64,000 nucleotides of DNA. Origin: Onthophagus taurus. Taxonomy: Eukaryota; Arthropoda; Insecta; Coleoptera; Scarabaeidae. Both the position numbers and the translations under genes were made by a program. Numbering within the stretch: the stretch's first letter is position 1; each line of letters begins with the position of its first letter. This document shows, piece after piece, positions 58,601 through 64,000 of the stretch. The stretch spans positions 7,378,001 to 7,442,000 of the forward strand of contig NC_091967.1 of the NCBI RefSeq assembly GCF_036711975.1, given 5' to 3'. Below the pieces are notes generated by a model, which was not told the origin of the DNA, searched no databases, and worked only from the letters and a program-made list of their open reading frames with translations.

Positions 58601-61600
58601 TATACTCTGTTTTTAAACCAGGAGGAGTAAACGCGAAAGTCAGATTTACACTAGGAAAAATCACCAGAAAATATCACTAGATATTTTGGCGGTAAATTTA
58701 AATTAATAATTATTATTATTTATTTATTTACTTATTATTATATTTATTTTCGTTTGTTATCGTCAACACTAAACATACAAATTAACATTGAAGTTATGAG
58801 TGTATTTATTTCAAAATATAATAAAGAAGGGTTTAAGAACACAAAATTTACAATAATGACACGAAACTGTCGAATTGTCAATAACCTAACCTTCAAATTC
58901 AAAATCAAAATTCAAAATTGCCTGTGTGTAAACCTTCCTCGCATTCAACCAATCACGTGCAAGGTCAATCTGGTGACAAATTTAAAATACTCCTCCTGGT
59001 TTAAAAACAGAGTATAATTGCCAAAGAAAACTTCAAGGTATAATTAATGTTTGTAAACAAAACTAACCTTACCGAACATTCCTTCACGCTATAATTGACA
59101 TTACAAAAGAAAACTTCACGCTATAATAGCCATTACTAATTGCCAAAGAATACTTCATGGTATAATTAATGTTTGTAAACAAAACTAACCTTACCGAACA
59201 TTCCTTCACGCTATAATTGACATTACAAAAGAAAACTTCACGCTATAATTGCCATTACTAATTGCCAAAGAAAACTTCATGGTATAATTAATGTTTGTAA
59301 ACAAAACTAACCTTACCTAACATTCAGCGTCTGAAGACACAGGGCTAAACCCGAAACTTAAAAATATACAACTTAGCGCTGAATAACAATTAAAACTAGA
59401 ACTAACACTTGCACTAGAACTATACTCTGTTTTTAAACCAGGAGGAGTAAACGCGAAAGTCAGATTTACACTGGAAAAAATCACCAGAAAATATCACTAG
59501 ATATTTTGGCGGTAACTTTAAATTAATAATTATTATTTATTTATTTACTTATTATTGTATTTATTTTCGTTTGTTATCGTCAACACTATACATACAAATT
59601 AACATTGAAGTTATGAGTGTATTTATTTCAAAATATAACAAAAAAGGGTTTAAGAACACAAAATATACAATAATGACACGAAACTGTCGAATTATCAATT
59701 ACCTAATCTTCAAATTCAAAATCAAAATTGCCTGTGTGTGAACCTTCTTCGCATTCAACCAATCTGGTGACAAATTTAAAATACTCCTCCTGGTTTAAAA
59801 ACAGAATATAGTACTGATAAAATAACATAAGTTAATTGTGATTTCATAACAAAAACCATATATTGGTGCTGTTTTTGGTTTAGTACCTATGCATGAAAGA
59901 TTTATGATCGAAGTGACTTCGAACTTGTTTTTGAAGAACGTTGCAACATAGCATCTGAAACGTCAAACAATTTTTCAAAAGACGCACAGCTTAACCCGAA
60001 AATTTCTAGTTCTCGTTTTAGTTTAACATTACCACTGGTTTGAGAGGTATAATGCACTCCGTTTATATACCTTTTTATAAGTTTCCAAATCTTTTCCATA
60101 AAAAAGTAACTTAACTTGTTTTAATATGTTTTAGCTTTGCATTATTTTCCTTTGTAGCTGCTACACCTTGATAGAATCAAATTATGATCAAACATAGTTT
60201 CACAACAAACACTTTTAAAATAATAAGCTTTAACTATTTTACTTACAACGTCCTCAAAATTAAATTATCTACTAGCAAGAACATTTGGTTTCTTCTAAAT
60301 TTCTACAAAAATTGTTATGCAGCAATTTATTATTACGTCAACGGTGATAATAATGTTATCAGTAAAAGAAGTAATCTGCAGGGCCGTGCGTCAGACGCAC
60401 TTCTAAACCCGAAACTTTCTAGTTCTAGGTCTAGTGTTAACTCTAGTTTTAGTTCAATATACAACATAGCGATATTTAGTGCTAACTAGCGCTACCTAGT
60501 AGTGTCACTAGAACTAGCACTAGACCTAAAACTAGAAACATTCGGGTTTAGCTGTATGTCTCTTAAGATGGCTAAACCTGAATGTTTCTAGGTCTAGTGT
60601 TAGTTCAACAGAAATATACAGCAACCAATCGAGTTAGATTCTTTCTATGAGCACTAACATTTATATTTAAATATACTGATGTATATATTAATAGATATTA
60701 TTAATAGTGTGACTTAAAAATATTTTGTTTGTTTAGTCTGTTCTAACAATCTGTTATATCGAGGTTTTACTATAATTAATATTAATACAATAAACTTATC
60801 AAAGAATTAAAATTTATATATTATTTAGGGATTTTATAACAAAAACTAAATATTAATTTAAAAACTTATTTGTTTTATGCTCCTGGATTTTTTCAACAAG
60901 GATTAACAGGTATTATTTATTATTATAACATAAATCGAGTTAAATGAATTTGCATAAAACAAATAAGACAAAACTGTATTAATCCTTTCATTTATTATGC
61001 TTACTAAATTTTTTTTTTTTTAGCTCGAACGGAAGCTGATAAAGCAGCTCATCAAGCTCAAGTACTTTGGAGCGCGTGTCAAGCACTTTATAAATCCATC
61101 AAAGTTGGCTGTCCAGGTTTACCGTGGACTGATCAATTAAGACCTCTTGAACCGGAAATAACTGCAGTAGAAAGCGCAGCTGGTAATTCTTAAACATGTT
61201 CTTTTTAATTATTACAATGAATAATTTTTTTTAGCCGAAAATGATGAATTGGTGAAGGTGGTAGTTCAAGGAATACCGGAGGTGGCTAAAAATCGTGGTG
61301 TTTATCCAGAAGATGCTTTAAGAGAGCGATTTATTAAAGTTGAAAAAATGGCGAGTCGATTATCTCTTGTACCGGAAGCGGGGGGTCGTCTCCATATGTA
61401 CCTTTTGTCGTTTTTGCAGTCCATGTTATTAGTGAAGGCGGCGAATCCCATTCCGCAATCGGAATTAAACGACGAAAAGACCGATTTTACTAATCTTAGT
61501 ACTAATGAAATATTTCAAAGAGCTAGGTTAACCAGTTCCTTTCCCTATACTTTTCTTTTTATCTATAGATTTATTTTACTTTTAGGTATTGGTTAGATAG

Positions 61601-61763
61601 AGGGGATTTTGCACAAACATTAAAATATATGAATTTATTGAGTGGAGCACCGCGTGTTATATCAAAAGAATGGATGGAAGAAGCGAGGATTCTTCTTGAA
61701 ACACAACAAGCGGCGAATACATTAATGGCTCATGCCGCTGCGAGCGGTTTGATTTATTTGTAG
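55602..61763 (+). CDS. Mitofilin: MICOS complex subunit Mic60 (Mitofilin), 711 aa
   Basis: Eight exons, 55602-55646, 55849-56218, 56341-56457, 56552-57297, 57359-57587, 61024-61182, 61235-61526 and 61586-61763, join in phase to 711 codons plus stop. Mic60 spans the inner mitochondrial membrane and organises crista junctions within MICOS. The sequence shows a basic Ser/Arg presequence ([12 protein letters not shown]), a proline run ([11 protein letters not shown]), a glycine-rich transmembrane helix at about residues 55-73 ([19 protein letters not shown]), a long coiled coil and the conserved C-terminal mitofilin signature ([20 protein letters not shown] to AASGLIYL). Exon 4 ends at a GTAACT donor rather than at the in-frame stop shortly after. 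Intron 5 (3.4 kb) is filled with nested transposons. AATAAA lies at 62173. Confidence 0.95.
57650..57965. repeat. CTAG-rich foldback repeats in Mitofilin intron 5
   Basis: Two hairpin units. One is degraded near 57690-57750 (ctagaaagttttaggttta). One near 57835-57930 has ttagacctaaaact, tcaggattagcc, aagatggctaaacctgaatg and aagttctaggtctag. Outer arms read caatctagcgctgaataac and tagtgctaactagcgctaac. Confidence 0.7.
58605..59012. mobile_element. 408-bp MITE, copy 1, perfect inverted ends
   Basis: The left end starts ctctgtttttaaaccaggag and the right end is its exact complement (ctcctggtttaaaaacagag), a perfect 25-27 bp inverted repeat. It is flanked by TATA on both sides, consistent with a TA target site and a Tc1/mariner-type MITE. 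No coding capacity beyond chance frames. Confidence 0.85.
59013..59330. repeat. 122-bp tandem repeat, about 2.5 copies
   Basis: Units start at 59019, 59141 and 59263 with tgccaaagaa. They share ggtataattaatgtttgtaa, acaaaactaaccttac and cttcacgctataat. Divergence is very low, so the array is young. It begins immediately after the first MITE copy. Confidence 0.85.
59425..59805. mobile_element. MITE, copy 2, inserted in a foldback repeat
   Basis: Same family as 58605-59012 and nearly identical along its length, but about 27 bp shorter because of a small internal loss near the right end. It carries one changed base at the right terminus (cagaa for cagag). It interrupts foldback sequence (gcactagaac on the left), so it arrived after that repeat. 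Confidence 0.85.
60395..60615. repeat. CTAG-rich foldback repeat, right side of the island
   Basis: Contains ctagttctaggtctagtg, tagtgctaactagcgctacc and a well-kept hairpin (aaacattcgggtttagctg, aagatggctaaacctgaatg, tttctaggtctagtg). It is about 160 bp inside the right pogo-like end. Confidence 0.7.
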
Positions 61764-62733
61764 GTTCCTTTTTTTTTTGTTTTTGTCGAAAAAAACTTAA
61801 GAATTGTATTGATAAAAGAAACGAAAACGGTAAAGAAAATAACGGTTGTATAGAGTCGGCTTGATTTAAGTTAATAAATTTAAAGCGGAAGCGACAGAGA
61901 ATATGCAACTCTTTTCAATTCGTTCAGTATAAATGTATCTAAATAATATGAAATAATTTAATTGAAAATTGTGTTAAGAGAAATCCTACAAATACCTGCA
62001 CCTCTCTGCCTTAAGCATTTCTTTTTTTGTTGAAATATGGTTATTCTAAAAGTAGTTGTTTTATGGATTTCTTTTAACTTTGTTACTGTTATTATTTTTT
62101 TTTTGTTTCAATTTAAGTGCTATGTAATTCCGTAGCAGTTTTATGTTTGTCAAAAAAATGTTAAGAAATTTAAATAAAAACTTCAACAATCTATAACCTT
62201 ATTGTTAAACTAGAGGGAACAGTTACATATTTAGTTACCACAATAATCTTGTTTGAATGCATTATTTTTTACTGCGATTTGAACATATAGATGAGATTGA
62301 TCTATATCGAGTCTTGTGTTAAATTTCAATTTAATTGAGTGCAATCAGTTTTTGGAATTTTATATGGATTCAGATTGGGCTGGGAGTTAGAAACTGGAAG
62401 GTCAAGGCACGAAATAGAAGAGAGTGGAAGCTGATCCTAAAACAGGTCAAGACCCACTAGGGGTTGTGTTGCCAATAATGATGATGATGACAAGCAGTTA
62501 TTAATAAATTTAGGCAACCCAAATGACATCTGAAGCATTAAGCATAATTTTGTCAAAAAGAAACATTGTAATTGTTTTTATTTTAAATTACGTTAAAATA
62601 TATATAGTTGATTTTTTGATGTTTCTATATATTTAAGATATAATTGTCAAATAAATATTACATCAATTAATTACAAAGTTTAATAAATTGTAAAGATGAC
62701 GTCTGTCATGACATTTTAAACTTAAAATTTAAA
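61764..62733. other. Mitofilin 3' UTR and spacer
   Basis: AATAAA at 62173-62178 gives a likely 3' UTR of about 430 bp. Beyond it lie an RTE-type LINE tail (62375-62505) and AT-rich DNA up to the stop of the small minus-strand membrane-protein gene. Confidence 0.5.
62375..62505 (+). mobile_element. 3' end of an RTE-like LINE, 5'-truncated
   Basis: One frame reads RNWKVKARNRREWKLILKQ followed by VKTH, a stop, GL. This resembles the C-terminus of RTE-clade reverse transcriptases (W..KARDR..W...V..AK.H.GL). It is followed by a short atgatgatgatg run, typical of RTE tails. A premature stop and the small size show it is a dead fragment. Confidence 0.65.
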
Positions 62734-62967
62734 TTATTTATATTTGTAAAACGTCTTGTCGTTTCTTCTCAAGCGATTCAAATTCATTTCACTTTTATCC
62801 TCAATTTCATCTTGATATTCGTCGTATTTATTTTCTCGTTTCAAAAAGTAATATATCCTAAAAGAAAATTAATAATAAAAAAAAATTTAAATCAAATATT
62901 CTACTCACAGCCAAATTACAATAACAAGGACACTAAAAATTTCGTACAATCTACAAATGCAAAACAT
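62734..62967 (-). CDS. Predicted 60-aa single-pass membrane protein, unknown function
   Basis: Exons 62967-62909 and 62857-62734 join in phase to 60 codons plus stop, using a GTGAGT donor and a TTTTAG acceptor. An in-frame TAG lies four codons upstream of the ATG, so the start is bounded. The product begins MFCICRLYE and has one hydrophobic helix (IFSVLVIVIWLIYYFL). It then turns into a highly charged tail (KRENKYDEYQDEIEDKSEMN, then LNRLRRNDKTF). A small inner-membrane or ER protein is a guess; I do not recognise the family. It is head to head with Sec20, 179 bp apart. Confidence 0.55.
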
Positions 62968-63146
62968 TTTTTGTTTCTATTTAGTTCATTTTTTAACGAT
63001 TTAAATAATAATAAAGAAATTGACGTTTATTTCAATAACGCCATCTACAATTTATTTGTTAAAGTAACCAAAGACAACTTTACATTACATTCCATATTTG
63101 TAAAGAGAAATTTAATAATCGACGACACTAAATTTAATCGAATAAA

Positions 63147-63937
63147 ATGGAATCAGAACGATTTATGTTAAAGTCTTTAAGGCAAGATATAACACAAAAT
63201 CATTTACAACTGCGTGCATTGATACAGGTAAGTTTTTCTTTCCAAATAAAATCACAGAATTTCTTCCACGTATTGATAGAAATGCACAGGATATCGGCGC
63301 ATGCGCTGGCACTCTGACTGAACTGCAAGGTTTAAACGGCGCGGGACGTTCAAAAATATCCGCGTTAAGGAAGTTCATCGATCAATTTGGTGATATTGCC
63401 AAAGAAGCAAGGAATACAGAATTATTAAAAGAAGTCGTGTCACAAAGAGAACAATTAAAGAAGTATTAGATAATTTATTTTTTTTTAATTTAGACTTATC
63501 GAGATATCTTTTTTAGAGCTATGGACGATTTTAAAAAGGCAAACATAAAATCAATGCTAACAATTGAAAAAAACATGAAAGAGGAGTTATTAAAATCAAA
63601 TAATGAAGAAACTAACATAAGACATCGCCAAAAAAGGGATAAGGAGCATTTGGTTAAGGTGACTTCAAGCGTAACCGATCAATTGATGTCTATTAGTCGA
63701 TTATTAGCAGATACAACTAAAAGGAGTGCTGAAACTTTAGATACGTTAGTGATTTCGTCTGATAGTGTTACCGGAACACAAGAAGAGTTAAAAGTCACTG
63801 CTGGGTTTATTGGTCAATCTGGAAAGTTGTTAAATAAATTTGGAAGGAGGGAATTTACCGATAAAATACTAATGTTTATTGCTTTTACATTCTTTATTGC
63901 TTGTGTATTGTATATTGTACAGAAACGAATGTTTTAA
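63147..63937 (+). CDS. Sec20: Vesicle transport protein Sec20 (BNIP1), 224 aa
   Basis: Exons 63147-63227, 63290-63462 and 63517-63937 join in phase to 224 codons plus stop. Sec20/BNIP1 is an ER-resident Qb-SNARE that receives COPI vesicles returning from the Golgi, and it also affects mitochondrial dynamics. Features: an N-terminal helical region (DIGACAGTLTELQGLNG), a SNARE motif at about residues 130-195 (LVKVTSSVTDQLMSISRLLA, then TTKRSAETLDTL), and a C-terminal tail anchor at about 202-221 (ILMFIAFTFFIACVLYIV) followed by QKRMF. The exon 2 acceptor is the CAG at 63287-63289; the earlier TAG would break the frame. AATAAA lies at 63951. Confidence 0.94.
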
Positions 63938-64000
63938 GCGTGTAAATTAAAATAAATTATTTTTTCCCTTTTTAAATTTAATTATTTGACATATGACATT

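Larger units (their letters stand above)
57606..60772. mobile_element. Nested DNA-transposon island bounded by pogo/Tigger-like ends
   Basis: The left end cagtaaaaccttgatataac (57606) and the right end, read as its complement, tagtaaaacctcgatataac (60772) match at 18 of 20 positions. Each is flanked by TA. This fits the TIRs of Tc1/mariner-superfamily pogo-like elements. The interior has no transposase. It contains CTAG foldback units, two copies of another MITE and a 122-bp tandem array, so it is either one non-autonomous element that took later insertions or two separate elements. The whole island lies in Mitofilin intron 5. Confidence 0.6.

Noticed and set aside
58754-59017. 87-codon plus-strand frame
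   Set aside because: It lies inside a short MITE with perfect inverted ends. Its second copy has diverged without keeping a comparable frame.
62812-63171. 119-codon plus-strand frame before Sec20
   Set aside because: It is antisense to the small spliced membrane-protein gene and overlaps the Sec20 start; Asn/Lys/Phe-rich noise.

Overview
This 64 kb window is AT-rich nuclear DNA from an insect, most likely a beetle. That is inferred from the gene set, the short GT-AG introns, the ZAD zinc-finger protein, the insect-type UGT cluster and the MITE-rich introns. I could not test the species. Ten genes or gene groups can be built exon by exon with consistent splice phases; positions below are mine and the exon joins are predictions.

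Layout. 0.4-6.5 kb (-): a ZAD + 20-finger C2H2 protein. 7.8-11.1 kb (+): Bre1, the histone H2B E3 ubiquitin ligase. 12.0-33.2 kb (+): a small GPI-anchored Ly6 protein in three exons spread over 21 kb. Its second intron hosts, on the opposite strand, a cluster of UDP-glycosyltransferases: two intact genes and one decayed copy (18.9-26.2 kb). 33.2-37.8 kb: repeat-rich intergenic DNA. 37.8-39.5 kb (+): a catalytically dead serine protease homologue with a clean MITE in one intron. 40.3-42.1 kb (-): an intronless VRK/ballchen kinase with a coding minisatellite. 42.8-51.0 kb (-): a 20-exon gene that joins four complete cyclic-nucleotide-gated-channel-like repeats into one chain of about 2,030 residues.

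52.3-61.8 kb holds a compact mitochondrial neighbourhood: an FAHD2-like hydrolase (+), the ribosomal protein mRpL35 (-) and Mitofilin/Mic60 (+). The last two start head to head about 220 bp apart. A 3.4 kb Mitofilin intron is almost entirely nested DNA transposons and tandem repeats. 62.7-63.9 kb: a predicted 60-residue single-pass membrane protein (-) head to head with the ER SNARE Sec20 (+).

The most interesting item is the four-repeat channel. Its architecture matches the pseudotetrameric CNGK (tetraKCNG) channels known from sea urchin and fish sperm, but all four repeats carry different, non-canonical selectivity filters and mostly degenerate nucleotide pockets. Second is a palindromic repeat family rich in CTAG motifs, found in at least seven places, partly inside a pogo-like terminal-repeat pair. 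No CRISPR, rRNA or tRNA gene was recognised.
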